NCBI RefSeq assembly: GCF_000020665.1
Contig: NC_011071.1
Coordinates: forward strand, 3,276,501-3,340,500
Length of the DNA stretch: 64,000 bases
DNA from: Stenotrophomonas maltophilia R551-3
GTDB lineage: Bacteria > Pseudomonadota > Gammaproteobacteria > Xanthomonadales > Xanthomonadaceae
Direction of reading: 5' to 3'
Both the position numbers and the translations under genes were made by a program. Every line of letters starts with the position of its first letter. Position 1 is the stretch's first letter. Under the pieces are notes generated by a model that was not told the DNA's origin, ran no database searches, and saw only the letters and a program-made list of their open reading frames with translations. Of the stretch, positions 56,639 to 64,000 are shown in pieces.

Positions 56639-58342
56639 GTGCCCGTAGCCTTGCCCCGCCAATGGCGCCTGCCCCTGTTGTGGCTGCTGATCATCGCTGC
56701 GCTGGCAGCGGGTATCGGCCTCCGGCAGCCACAACCGCCGGACGAGCCGCGATTCGTGCTGGCAGCCAGGACCATGGTCGAGAGCGGGCAGTGGCTGCTG
56801 CCGCACCGTGGCAGCGAGCTGTACGCGGAGAAGCCGCCGGTGTTCATGTGGCTGCAGGCGGCCGCCTACGAAATTGTCGGCAGCTGGCAGTGGTCGTTCC
56901 TGTTGCCCTCATTGCTGGGTGCCCTGCTCAGTCTGTGGCTGGTGTCGGATCTGGCGCGGCGGCTGTGGTCGCCCCGGCATGCGATGTACGCGCTGGCAGC
57001 GCTGTTCTGCACCCTGCAGTTCGGGCTGATGGCCAAGCGCGCGCAGATCGACATGGTGCTGGTGGGCATGACTACCGTGGCCCTGTGGGGGCTGATGCGT
57101 CATCTGTGTGAACGTCGCAACCTTCCCGCACTGTGGCTGGCCGGTTTTGCTGCCGGGCTGGGTACGGTGACCAAGGGCGTCGGCTTCCTGCCGCTGCTGA
57201 TTGTGCTGCCCTGGTTCGGCTGGTGGCTGTTCCAGCGCCGTCGCGGGTACACCGTGGACGGCCCGCATCCTGCCACCCTGCTGTGGCTGATTCCCGCGTT
57301 CCTGCTGGGCGTGGGCGTGTGGCTGGCGCCGCTGGGCTGGGCCCTGCTGCATTCACCCAGCGCCGAACTGCAGGCCTACGCGCATGAGCTGTTGTTCAAG
57401 CAGACCGGCACCCGCTACGCCAATGCCTGGCACCACCGGCAGCCGGCCTGGTACTACCTGCAGGTGATCCTGACCCTGTGGCTGCCCGGCAGCCTGCTGC
57501 TGCCGATGCTGTTCAAGCCCTGGTGGCGCCGCCTGCGTCGAGGCGACCGTCGCCAGTGGCTGTTGCTGGGCTGGGCCGTACTGGTGCTGGTGTTCTTCAG
57601 CGCCAGCCCGGGCAAGCGCGAGGTGTACCTGTTGCCGATGCTGCCGGCGCTGGCCCTGGCCGTCGCGCCGCTGCTGCCGGGCCTGCTGCGTCGGCTGTGC
57701 GTACGCCGCTACCTGTTCGGCTACAGCATGGTGCTGATGCTGGCCACCGGCGTACTCGGCGTGATGTTGATGACCGAGCATCCCTGGGCGGTGGCCCAGC
57801 TGGAACGCCGTGCAATGCCGGACACCCTGCTGCCGGTGCTCGGTGATGGCCTGCTGACCTTCGCCATCGCCCTGGCCACGCTGATCGTGTGGTTGCGGAT
57901 ACGTCGTGCTGCAACGCTGGTACTGCTCACCCACGGCATGCTGTGGATGCTCTACGGCCTGGTGCTGATTCCAGCGCTGGATCCCTACGCCTCGGCCTCG
58001 GCGCTGATGCGCAGGGTTGGCGCGCGGATCGGCCCGGACGCCGAACTGGCCCTGGTCGCCTGGCGCGAACAGAACCTGTTGCAGGCCGACCGCCCGGTGC
58101 GCGAGTTCGGCTTCAAGCGACCGTGGGCAGAGCAGTGGCACGACGCCGGCCCATGGCTGGCTCAGGCGCCCGAGAAACGTTGGCTGCTGGTACTGGACGA
58201 TGCGATGAGCCCCTGCGTGGACCCAGCCAAAGTGATTGATATCGGTGTTGCCAATCGCAATCGTTGGCAACTGCTTCCCGGTACCGCGTGGGACGCGGAA
58301 TGCCATGCCGAACGCACCGGGTCGACTGCCGAAGAAGACTGA
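56639..58342 (+). CDS. ArnT-like membrane glycosyltransferase (GT83/GT39 type)
   Basis: A 567-residue polytopic protein with about 11-12 helices. The family signature PPDEPRFVLAARTMV near 30-45 and YAEKPPVFMWLQAA near 65-78 matches ArnT/dolichyl-phosphate-mannose-type transferases that move a sugar from a lipid carrier to lipid A. GTG 56639 has GGAG seven bases upstream; GTG 56612 is an alternative. Genes for aminoarabinose synthesis (arnBCAD) are not in the window, so the donor sugar is uncertain. It begins a run with PAP2 phosphatase and eptA. Confidence 0.87.
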   Translation: MPVALPRQWRLPLLWLLIIAALAAGIGLRQPQPPDEPRFVLAARTMVESGQWLLPHRGSELYAEKPPVFMWLQAAAYEIVGSWQWSFLLPSLLGALLSLWLVSDLARRLWSPRHAMYALAALFCTLQFGLMAKRAQIDMVLVGMTTVALWGLMRHLCERRNLPALWLAGFAAGLGTVTKGVGFLPLLIVLPWFGWWLFQRRRGYTVDGPHPATLLWLIPAFLLGVGVWLAPLGWALLHSPSAELQAYAHELLFKQTGTRYANAWHHRQPAWYYLQVILTLWLPGSLLLPMLFKPWWRRLRRGDRRQWLLLGWAVLVLVFFSASPGKREVYLLPMLPALALAVAPLLPGLLRRLCVRRYLFGYSMVLMLATGVLGVMLMTEHPWAVAQLERRAMPDTLLPVLGDGLLTFAIALATLIVWLRIRRAATLVLLTHGMLWMLYGLVLIPALDPYASASALMRRVGARIGPDAELALVAWREQNLLQADRPVREFGFKRPWAEQWHDAGPWLAQAPEKRWLLVLDDAMSPCVDPAKVIDIGVANRNRWQLLPGTAWDAECHAERTGSTAEED

Positions 58343-58453
58343 ACGTAGGCGCGTGCCGGGCAAGCATTAACCCGGCACGAACGAGCGTCCGACCCTTCTC
58401 CGACATCCAGGTGACGAGCATGACCGCGGATTCCCGAACCGCCCCTTCCCCAC

Positions 58454-59221
58454 ATGCCCGTCCAGCCCATTGATTCGGTAGCACCGCTTGCGACATCGCC
58501 ACTGGCGTCAAAATTTGCCGTAACTCACATCTGGCTGCCTGTTGCAATCGGTCTGCCCGTGTTTACGCTGCTGATGGGTTTCGGCGGCGACCAGTGGGTG
58601 GCCGATCATCTGTTCCGCCTCGAAGGCGGCCATTGGGCACTGCAGGACGCCTGGGTCACCCGCACACTGGTGCACAAAGCCGGCAAATGGCTGAGCACGG
58701 CAGCAGCCCTTGTGGCGATTCTGCTGTGCTTCCACCACTGGCGTAAGGGTCGCGATCGCACCCTGCGGTGGGCGCTGCTTTATGTCGTAATTGCCATGGC
58801 GCTGGGCACCGGTGTGATCTCTCTACTGAAATCACTGGTGCCGATGGAATGCCCCTGGGACCTGCTGCGTTATGGCGGCAACCAGCCCTTCATCGGGCTG
58901 CTCACCGTGCGCCCAAGCGGCATGTCGCCCCAGGCCTGCTTCCCCGCTGGCCACGCCAGCGCCGGCTACGCCTGGCTGTGCCTGTACTTCTTCGCGCTGT
59001 TGTGGCGTCCTGCCTGGCGCTGGGCCGGACTGTGGATCGGCCTCGGCGCCGGGCTGGTGTTCGGCATCGGCCAGCAACTGCGCGGCGCCCATTTCCTTTC
59101 CCATGACATTGCCACTGCAATGATCTGCTGGCTGCTTTCGCTGGGCCTGTACCTGATCGTCAAACGCGTCCTGATCCGCCATCAGCTGGACCGTCCCAAC
59201 CGCCAGGAGGCGAACGCATGA
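58454..59221 (+). CDS. PAP2-family membrane lipid phosphatase
   Basis: A 255-residue inner-membrane protein with about six helices and the PAP2 motifs: a first motif near KSLVPMECPWDLLRYGG, the second CFPAGHASAGY near 161-171 and the third LRGAHFLSHDI near 207-217. Similar enzymes (LpxT/LpxE/PgpB types) remove phosphate from lipid carriers or lipid A. Its stop overlaps the eptA ATG (ATGA, 59218-59221). This coupling suggests dephosphorylation or phosphate recycling linked to phosphoethanolamine transfer. Confidence 0.92.
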   Translation: MPVQPIDSVAPLATSPLASKFAVTHIWLPVAIGLPVFTLLMGFGGDQWVADHLFRLEGGHWALQDAWVTRTLVHKAGKWLSTAAALVAILLCFHHWRKGRDRTLRWALLYVVIAMALGTGVISLLKSLVPMECPWDLLRYGGNQPFIGLLTVRPSGMSPQACFPAGHASAGYAWLCLYFFALLWRPAWRWAGLWIGLGAGLVFGIGQQLRGAHFLSHDIATAMICWLLSLGLYLIVKRVLIRHQLDRPNRQEANA

Positions 59222-60867
59222 GTGCATCGGTCCAACGCCCCGCCCGCCTCCCTGCATTGGCGGGTCTTCTGCGCTGGCGTCCGCAGCTGTCCACCGAAGC
59301 ATTGATCACGCTGACCAGCCTGTTCTTCGCGGTGGCCGGCAACGGCCTGTTCTGGCACAGCGCGATGGCCAGCCATCCGGGTAGCCTGCGCTACGCGCTT
59401 TCGTTGCTGCTGTTGCTGCTGGGCGCGCACGGCCTGCTGCTGGGCATCCTGGTCTGGCGCTGGAACGCCAAGGTGGTGATCAGCGTGCTGCTGCTGGTGA
59501 CCGCGTTCGCTGCGCATTACATGAGCCGTTACCACATCTATCTGGATGCGGACATGCTGCGCAATGTGCTGGCGACCGATCCCAAGGAAAGCCGCGAGCT
59601 GATGACCGTGTCGCTGCTGTGGCCGCTATTGCTGCTGGCAGTGCTGCCGATGGTGGTGCTGTGGCGCGTGCAGCTGCGCCGCCGCAGCTGGGGCCACAGC
59701 CTGTTGTGGCGCATCGGCTTCCTGGTGGTGGCGGCGGTGACCGCACTCGGCGGTGCGCTGATTTCGTTCCAGGATGTTTCGGCACTGATGCGCAACCAGC
59801 GCGAAGTGCGTTACCTGGCCACCCCGGCCAATGTGCTGCTGGGCCTGCCGCGTGCACTGCGTGGCGACAACCCGGTGCAGCGCGCACCGAAGCTGCCGAT
59901 CGGCACCGACGCCAAGGCCACCCCACGCGCCCCGGCCAGCAAGCCGCGGCTGCTGGTGATCGTCATGGGCGAGACCGTGCGCGCGCAGAACTGGGGCCTC
60001 AACGGCGGCCGCAACACCACCCCGGAACTGGCACAGGCCAGCGTGGTCAATTTCCCCGACATGCATTCGTGCGGGACCAGCACCGAGGTTTCACTGCCGT
60101 GCCTGTTCTCGCCGTGGGGCCGCCACGACTACGACGAGAAGAAGATCCGCGCGCACCAGTCGCTGCTGCACGTACTGAACCGCGCCGGCATCGCCCCGTT
60201 GTGGCGTGACAACCAGTCCGGCTGCAAGGGCGTGTGCGAGGGCCTGGATTTCCAGTCGCTGTCCGACGCGACCACCCCGGGCCTGTGCGCCGATGGCCGC
60301 TGCATGGACGAGATCCTGTTGCAGGACCTGGCCACCCAGGTACGTACGAAACCGGGTGACCGGGTGGTGGTGCTGCATCAGCTGGGCAACCATGGCCCGG
60401 CCTACTTCGAGCGCTACCCACCTGCGTTCCGACGCTTCACCCCGACCTGCGACACCCGTGACATCGGCCGCTGCTCGCGCGAAGAAATCACCAACAGCTA
60501 CGACAACGCCGTGCTGTACACCGATCACTTCCTGACCAAGACCATCGGCACGCTGCAGGGCATGCAGGAATACGACACGGCGATGATCTACCTGTCCGAC
60601 CACGGCGAGTCGCTGGGCGAGAAGGGCCTGTTCCTGCACGGCGTGCCTTACGCCATCGCCCCGGCCGAGCAGACCCGGGTGCCGATGACGATGTGGTTCT
60701 CGCAGGGCTTCGCCAGCAGCCGCGGATTGAACCTGCAGTGCCTGCGTGCACGATCGGCAGCGTATACCGACCACGACAACCTGTTCCCGTCGGTGCTGGG
60801 CCTGATGCAGGTGAAGACATCGCTGTACGAGCGCGATCGCGACGTGTTCGCCAACTGCGAGGGTTGA
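59218..60867 (+). CDS. eptA: Phosphoethanolamine-lipid A transferase EptA (MCR-like)
   Basis: A 549-residue enzyme with five N-terminal transmembrane helices (to about 185) and a periplasmic sulfatase-fold domain. The phosphate acceptor Thr286 lies in SCGTSTEVSLPCLFS. Zinc ligands are likely Glu in VMGETVRAQNWG and Asp-His in YLSDHGESLGE. Several cysteines form the usual disulfides (CKGVCEG, CADGRC, CDTRDIGRC). It adds phosphoethanolamine to lipid A and can lower polymyxin susceptibility; it is a chromosomal relative of MCR proteins. Control by the divergent two-component system is inferred. Confidence 0.95.
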   Translation: MSASVQRPARLPALAGLLRWRPQLSTEALITLTSLFFAVAGNGLFWHSAMASHPGSLRYALSLLLLLLGAHGLLLGILVWRWNAKVVISVLLLVTAFAAHYMSRYHIYLDADMLRNVLATDPKESRELMTVSLLWPLLLLAVLPMVVLWRVQLRRRSWGHSLLWRIGFLVVAAVTALGGALISFQDVSALMRNQREVRYLATPANVLLGLPRALRGDNPVQRAPKLPIGTDAKATPRAPASKPRLLVIVMGETVRAQNWGLNGGRNTTPELAQASVVNFPDMHSCGTSTEVSLPCLFSPWGRHDYDEKKIRAHQSLLHVLNRAGIAPLWRDNQSGCKGVCEGLDFQSLSDATTPGLCADGRCMDEILLQDLATQVRTKPGDRVVVLHQLGNHGPAYFERYPPAFRRFTPTCDTRDIGRCSREEITNSYDNAVLYTDHFLTKTIGTLQGMQEYDTAMIYLSDHGESLGEKGLFLHGVPYAIAPAEQTRVPMTMWFSQGFASSRGLNLQCLRARSAAYTDHDNLFPSVLGLMQVKTSLYERDRDVFANCEG

Positions 60868-60960
60868 GGGTTGTTCGGCAGGGCTTGCAGCCCTGCACCT
60901 GCAGAGGCAACCGCAACCGCAACGGCCGAAGCAACAGCAACAGCGTGCATTCCGTGGGAT

Positions 60961-61062
60961 GGCGGGGTGGGTCCGGTGGCGGGAGACGCCGTAAACCCAT
61001 CCCTGGGGGCTTGGCCGCGGCATCCATGCCGCGGACACTCCCGCCACCGGACCCACCCCGCC
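60961..61062 (+). repeat. Long intergenic palindrome, copy 9
   Basis: Arms 60961-60985 and 61038-61062 are perfectly complementary (25 bp) around a 52-nt core in plus orientation. The arm class is the same as in copy 1 (GTCCGGTGGCGGGAG). Confidence 0.88.
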
Positions 61063-61097
61063 TTCGACAGTTTTCCGCGACCTGATGAAACGACCTT

Positions 61098-61138
61098 GGG
61101 GTCAGATCCGTTTTCCTCCGGAAAACGGATCTGACCCC
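61098..61138. repeat. GGGGTCAG hairpin
   Basis: GGGGTCAGATCCGTTTTCC pairs with GGAAAACGGATCTGACCCC around a two- or three-base loop; a perfect stem of about 19 bp. Confidence 0.78.
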
Positions 61139-61212
61139 ATTTTGATTGTCGATACCTGACAGATGTGTCGACCAAGGTCGACACCCACCAACAGCCGCAG
61201 CGATCTGTCAGA

Positions 61213-61316
61213 GGTGGGGCGGTGTGGGCTTGCAGGACCGTTGGCGCCATGGATGGCGCCATCGAGCCCCCATGGATGGGTTTACGGCGTGTCCTGCAAG
61301 CCCACACCGCCCCGCC
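61213..61316 (-). repeat. Long intergenic palindrome, copy 10
   Basis: Arms 61213-61238 and 61291-61316 pair at 25 of 26 positions around a 52-nt core in minus orientation, facing copy 9. The arm class resembles copy 4 but differs at GGGCTTGC versus GGGTTGGC. Confidence 0.87.
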
Positions 61317-61466
61317 ATCCAACGGAATCCCCGCTTTTGAAGTTGACGTTGCCGTTGCTTGAAGGCCTCTGCGGGTGCCGGGCGCCGCCCGGCCGACTTC
61401 CGCCACTTGCGGTGGCGGCGACTGCCCACTAGCCTTCGGCCGTCGTTCACCACCCAAGGATCGCCC

Positions 61467-63431
61467 GTGAAACACCGTCATCTCCTGCTGGCCTCGGCAA
61501 TCGCCGCCGCCACGCTGGCCCTGGCCGCCTGCAAGAAGGAAGCTGCGCCAGGCACCGATACCGCCAGCAGCAGCGCCCCGGCCGGCGAAACCGCCGACCA
61601 GTTCGTGGCCCGCATCAATGCCGAATTCAAGGCCGCCTACCCGGAGATGACCTCGGCGCAATGGCTGTCCTCCACCTACATCAACAGTGATTCGGAACGC
61701 ATCGCGGCCAAGGCCAACGAGCGCTCGCTGACCCAGCTCAACAGCTGGATCGAACAGGCCGCCAGGTTCGATGGCAAGCCGATGAGCGAGGACAGCAAGC
61801 GCGCGATCCACCTGCTGAAGCTGATGTCCTCGATGCCGGCACCGCGTGACCCGGCCAAGCTGGCCGAGCTGACCCAGATCGCCACCCGCATGGAAGGCAG
61901 CTACGGCGCCGGCAAGTACTGCACCGATGCCAACGATCCGAACTCCTGCCGCCAGCTGGGCGAACTGGAACAGGTGCTGGCGCGCAGCCGCGACTACGAC
62001 AAGCAGCTCGACGCCTGGCAGGGCTGGCACAGCACCACCAAGAGCATGCGCGGCGACTACCAGAAGTTTGTCGGCCTGGTGAACGAAGGTGCCAAGGGCA
62101 TGGGCTTCACCGATGCCGGGCAGATGTGGCGCAGCGGCTACGACATGCCGCCGGAGCAGATCGGCCCGGAAACCGACCGCCTGTGGGAACAGGTCAAGCC
62201 GATGTACGAGCAGCTGCACTGCTATGCACGCGGCAAGCTGGACAAAACCTACGGCAAGGACAAGGCCGAAGTGGGCAACGGCCTGATCGCCGCGCACCTG
62301 CTGGGCAACATGTGGCAGCAGGACTGGTCGAACCTGTGGGACCAGCTGGAACCGTACCCGGGTGCCGGCAGCCTGGACATCACCGCTGCGCTTGAAAAGC
62401 AGTACCAGACCAATCTGAGCGCGGCGCTGGCCAAGGCCGGCAAGGATGCCAACGTAGCGGCGCAGTACAAGGCGCAGCGCGAGGCCGAACTGCGCACCGC
62501 CAAGCAGATGACCGAGCGCGCGCAGGACTTCTACGTGTCGCTGGGCATGCCATCGCTGCCGCAGTCCTACTGGGAAAAAACCCAGTTCATCAAGCCCGAT
62601 GACCGCGACGTGGTCTGCCACGCCAGTGCCTGGGACATGAACATGGAAGGCGATGTGCGCACCAAGATGTGCATCAAGCCGAACGAAGAGAACTTCACCA
62701 CCATCTACCACGAGCTGGGCCACATCTATTACGACCTGGCCTACAACCCGCTGCCGCCGCTGTTCCAGGGCGGTGCCAACGATGGCTTCCATGAAGCAAT
62801 CGGTGACACCATCGTGCTGGCGATGACGCCCAAGTACCTCAGCTCGATCGGCCTGGTCGATGCGCCGACCGAAAGCCGCGAGGCGGTCATCAACAACCAG
62901 ATGCGCATGGCGCTGTCGGGCGTGTCGTTCCTGCCGTTCGGGCTGATGATCGACCGCTGGCGCTGGGGCGTGTTCGATGGCTCCATCACCGCCGACAACT
63001 ACAACAAGGCGTGGTGGGACCTGAAGGCCAAGTACCAGGGCGTGGCCCCGGCAAGCACGCGAGGCGAGGAGTTCTTCGATCCAGGCGCGAAGTACCACGT
63101 GCCGGGCAACACCCCGTACACCCGCTACTTCCTGGCGCGCATCCTGCAGTTCCAGTTCTACAAGGGCCTGTGCGATGCCTCCGGCTACAAGGGCCCGTTG
63201 CATGAGTGCACCTTCTACGGCAACAAGGAAGCCGGCCAGAAGTACTGGGCGATGCTGAGCAAGGGTGCCAGCCAGCCGTGGCAGGCCACACTGAAGGAGC
63301 TGACCGGTACCGACAAGCTCGATGCCGGCCCGATGATCGAGTACTTCAGCCCGGTCAACGAATGGCTGAAACAGCAGAACGAAGGCCAGATGTGCGGCTG
63401 GCAGGCCAACGCGGCCCCGGCGGCGAAATGA
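61467..63431 (+). CDS. M2-family metallopeptidase (ACE-like dipeptidyl carboxypeptidase), lipoprotein
   Basis: A 654-residue zinc peptidase related to animal angiotensin-converting enzyme. The zinc motif is YHELGHIYYDL (HExxH near 415-419), and the third ligand Glu is in GFHEAIGD about 24 residues on. The signal peptide ends LALAACKKE, a lipobox (LAAC), so the enzyme is probably lipid-anchored and periplasmic or surface-exposed. The start is GTG 61467 with AAGGA six bases upstream. It should release dipeptides from C-termini. A similar enzyme is known from Xanthomonas. Confidence 0.93.
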   Translation: MKHRHLLLASAIAAATLALAACKKEAAPGTDTASSSAPAGETADQFVARINAEFKAAYPEMTSAQWLSSTYINSDSERIAAKANERSLTQLNSWIEQAARFDGKPMSEDSKRAIHLLKLMSSMPAPRDPAKLAELTQIATRMEGSYGAGKYCTDANDPNSCRQLGELEQVLARSRDYDKQLDAWQGWHSTTKSMRGDYQKFVGLVNEGAKGMGFTDAGQMWRSGYDMPPEQIGPETDRLWEQVKPMYEQLHCYARGKLDKTYGKDKAEVGNGLIAAHLLGNMWQQDWSNLWDQLEPYPGAGSLDITAALEKQYQTNLSAALAKAGKDANVAAQYKAQREAELRTAKQMTERAQDFYVSLGMPSLPQSYWEKTQFIKPDDRDVVCHASAWDMNMEGDVRTKMCIKPNEENFTTIYHELGHIYYDLAYNPLPPLFQGGANDGFHEAIGDTIVLAMTPKYLSSIGLVDAPTESREAVINNQMRMALSGVSFLPFGLMIDRWRWGVFDGSITADNYNKAWWDLKAKYQGVAPASTRGEEFFDPGAKYHVPGNTPYTRYFLARILQFQFYKGLCDASGYKGPLHECTFYGNKEAGQKYWAMLSKGASQPWQATLKELTGTDKLDAGPMIEYFSPVNEWLKQQNEGQMCGWQANAAPAAK

Positions 63432-63433
63432 AA

Positions 63434-63465
63434 AAAGGGGCGGATCCGCGAGGATCCGCCCCTTT
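63434..63465. terminator. Bidirectional intrinsic terminator after M2 peptidase
   Basis: AAAGGGGCGGATCC / GGATCCGCCCCTTT closes a GCGA loop, with A6 before and T-rich after. It starts three bases past the stop codon. Confidence 0.9.
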
Positions 63466-63468
63466 CTG

Positions 63469-63493
63469 GTAGTGCCGGCCGCTGACCGGCAAT
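63469..63493 (+). repeat. GTAG-headed short palindrome (SMAG-like)
   Basis: GTAGTGCCGGCCGCTGACCG, plus orientation. It faces a minus-orientation copy at 63517-63539, forming a convergent pair between two convergent genes. Confidence 0.75.
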
Positions 63494-63516
63494 CGCGCGA
63501 TGAAGACCCAACGGGC

Positions 63517-63539
63517 AGCCGGCCAGCGGCCGGCTCTAC
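63517..63539 (-). repeat. GTAG-headed short palindrome (SMAG-like)
   Basis: The minus strand reads GTAGAGCCGGCCGCTGGCCG. It is the partner of 63469-63493. Confidence 0.72.
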
Positions 63540-63550
63540 CGAAATGCCTG

Positions 63551-63943
63551 TCAGCTGTTCTTCTTCGCGGCCATCGCGGCGGCCAGCTCGGCCTTGAATT
63601 CCTCGAAGGACTGGCCCTTCTCCTTCGCTTCGGCCTGCGCAGCATCACGCAGTGCATCCGAGTACACCAGGCGCACCGGCGTGCCGTTGCGTTCGTGCAG
63701 TTCACCGGCCTGCATGATCAGGGCCAGCACCTGGGCAGCACTCTCGCTCTGGCCGGCGATGCGGCCATCCATGCCCAGCACCCATTCGCCGTCACGGCGC
63801 ACGACACCGGCCAGCAGGGTGCGCTGCGCATCGCGCAGTTCGGCATGCGGCTCCACCGGCGAGGCCTGCGCGGCTGCCTTGTTGGCGGCCTGCTTTTCCT
63901 GGCGACGGCGCTGGTCGCGGCGGATCTTGGAGCTGGTGGACAT
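63551..63943 (-). CDS. Hypothetical protein with basic N-terminal helix (130 aa)
   Basis: A 130-residue soluble protein starting MSTSSKIRRDQRRRQEKQAANKAAA, a strongly basic helix that may bind nucleic acid or ribosomes. The middle (about 38-100) looks like a small alpha/beta domain: LRDAQRTLLAGVVRRDGEW, then VLALIMQAGELHERNGTPVRLVYS. The C-terminal helix EEFKAELAAAMAAKKNS is Ala/Lys-rich. I recognise no family. ATG 63943 is preferred over an in-frame codon 18 residues upstream. It is convergent with the M2 peptidase gene. Confidence 0.75.
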   Translation of the reverse strand: MSTSSKIRRDQRRRQEKQAANKAAAQASPVEPHAELRDAQRTLLAGVVRRDGEWVLGMDGRIAGQSESAAQVLALIMQAGELHERNGTPVRLVYSDALRDAAQAEAKEKGQSFEEFKAELAAAMAAKKNS

Positions 63944-64000
63944 GGTGCGGTACCGCTGCGAGGGGGGCGCAAGGATAACGCACCCCGCCCGCAGCACCGC

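Larger units (their letters stand above)
60868..61466. other. Intergenic composite repeat unit between tandem genes
   Basis: No credible gene is present. In order: a GCAGGGC hairpin (60878-60896), a (CAACCG)n/(CAACAG)n spacer (60905-60943), long palindrome copy 9, a TTCGACAGTTTTCCGCG box (61063-61079), a GGGGTCAG hairpin (61098-61138), a GTCGACC palindrome (61165-61184), an ATCTGTCAGA box (61203-61212), long palindrome copy 10 and a GTTGACGTTGCCGTTG spacer (61342-61357). The last 100 bases before the M2 peptidase have a GGGCGCCGCCC stem and an AAGGA ribosome-binding site. Confidence 0.8.

Noticed and set aside
4498..61340. Apparent family of short proteins sharing HPCRGH and MDAAAKPP-like peptides
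   Set aside because: These peptides are translations of the long intergenic palindrome core in various frames, not conserved proteins.
60648..63203. An 851-codon open frame on the minus strand over eptA's end, the repeats and the M2 peptidase
   Set aside because: It runs antisense through two clear genes and straight through palindromic repeats. The product has no recognisable family.
1..64000. tRNA, rRNA or prophage attachment site
   Set aside because: No cloverleaf, CCA end, rRNA core sequence, integrase gene or att-like direct repeat was found on reading the intergenic stretches. A tRNAscan/Infernal run would be decisive.

Overview
The window looks like part of a Stenotrophomonas chromosome (S. 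maltophilia complex, Xanthomonadaceae). The evidence is high GC, the gene order rpoE-rseA-mucD-lepA-lepB-DUF4845-rnc-era-recO, GTAG-headed short palindromes of the kind described as SMAG repeats in S. maltophilia, and Xanthomonadaceae-like proteins throughout. No rRNA, tRNA, CRISPR array, phage or plasmid gene was seen. The only insertion sequence is one complete IS3-family element (4954-6381).

Layout. 1-4541: end of an Hsp70-like chaperone gene, small proteins, an ECF sigma/anti-sigma/DUF4097 operon and a small MscS-type channel. 4542-6504: intergenic palindromes, one of them split by the IS. 6505-10535: DksA-like zinc-finger protein, DUF2058 protein, YgjP-like metalloprotease, an RsuA-like protein that lacks the expected catalytic Asp, and a phospholipase-D family enzyme. 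10539-17704: HDOD protein, leucine dehydrogenase, S8 lipoprotein-type autotransporter, thiolase and the first of two alanine-rich lipoproteins (the second ends at 18272). 18579-26019: a DNA-damage block with aidB divergent from the four overlapping genes of the ligase-associated repair cluster (exonuclease, ATP-dependent ligase, Lhr-type helicase, PdeM). 26021-33355: FAD monooxygenase, cold-shock protein, nagZ-hpt-methylthioinosine phosphorylase operon, DsbA-like protein, CYTH protein and rlmD. 33483-43412: a receiver-Hpt protein, then the long minus-strand sigma-E/lepA/lepB/rnc/era/recO run with a good sigma-E-type promoter in front of rpoE. 43647-54488: FadB-like protein, two pirins, aqpZ with a perfect CRP/Clp-type site, cstA-ybdD, a DUF819 transporter with a terminator in its leader, and a VOC protein. 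54519-60867: a two-component system divergent from an ArnT-like glycosyltransferase, a PAP2 phosphatase and eptA, which together form a probable envelope/lipid A modification locus. 61467-end: an M2 (ACE-like) metallopeptidase lipoprotein and a small unknown protein.

The most striking unexplained feature is a family of ten long intergenic palindromes. Nine have exactly 52 nt of related core between arms of about 23-26 bp. Arm sequences differ between copies but stay self-complementary within each copy. The tenth copy carries 79 extra nt made of hairpins. One copy is split by the IS3 element and regains exactly 52 nt when the IS and one target duplicate are removed. Eight copies form convergent pairs (plus orientation then minus) inside larger, roughly mirror-symmetric units that also carry short GCAGGGC hairpins, CAAC-rich spacers, GACAG boxes, GGGGTCAG hairpins and GTAG repeats. 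All ten lie just past gene 3' ends and none lies in a divergent promoter region. A second hairpin family built on a GGGGACGGAGGGGATTAAG arm brackets the DsbA-like gene.
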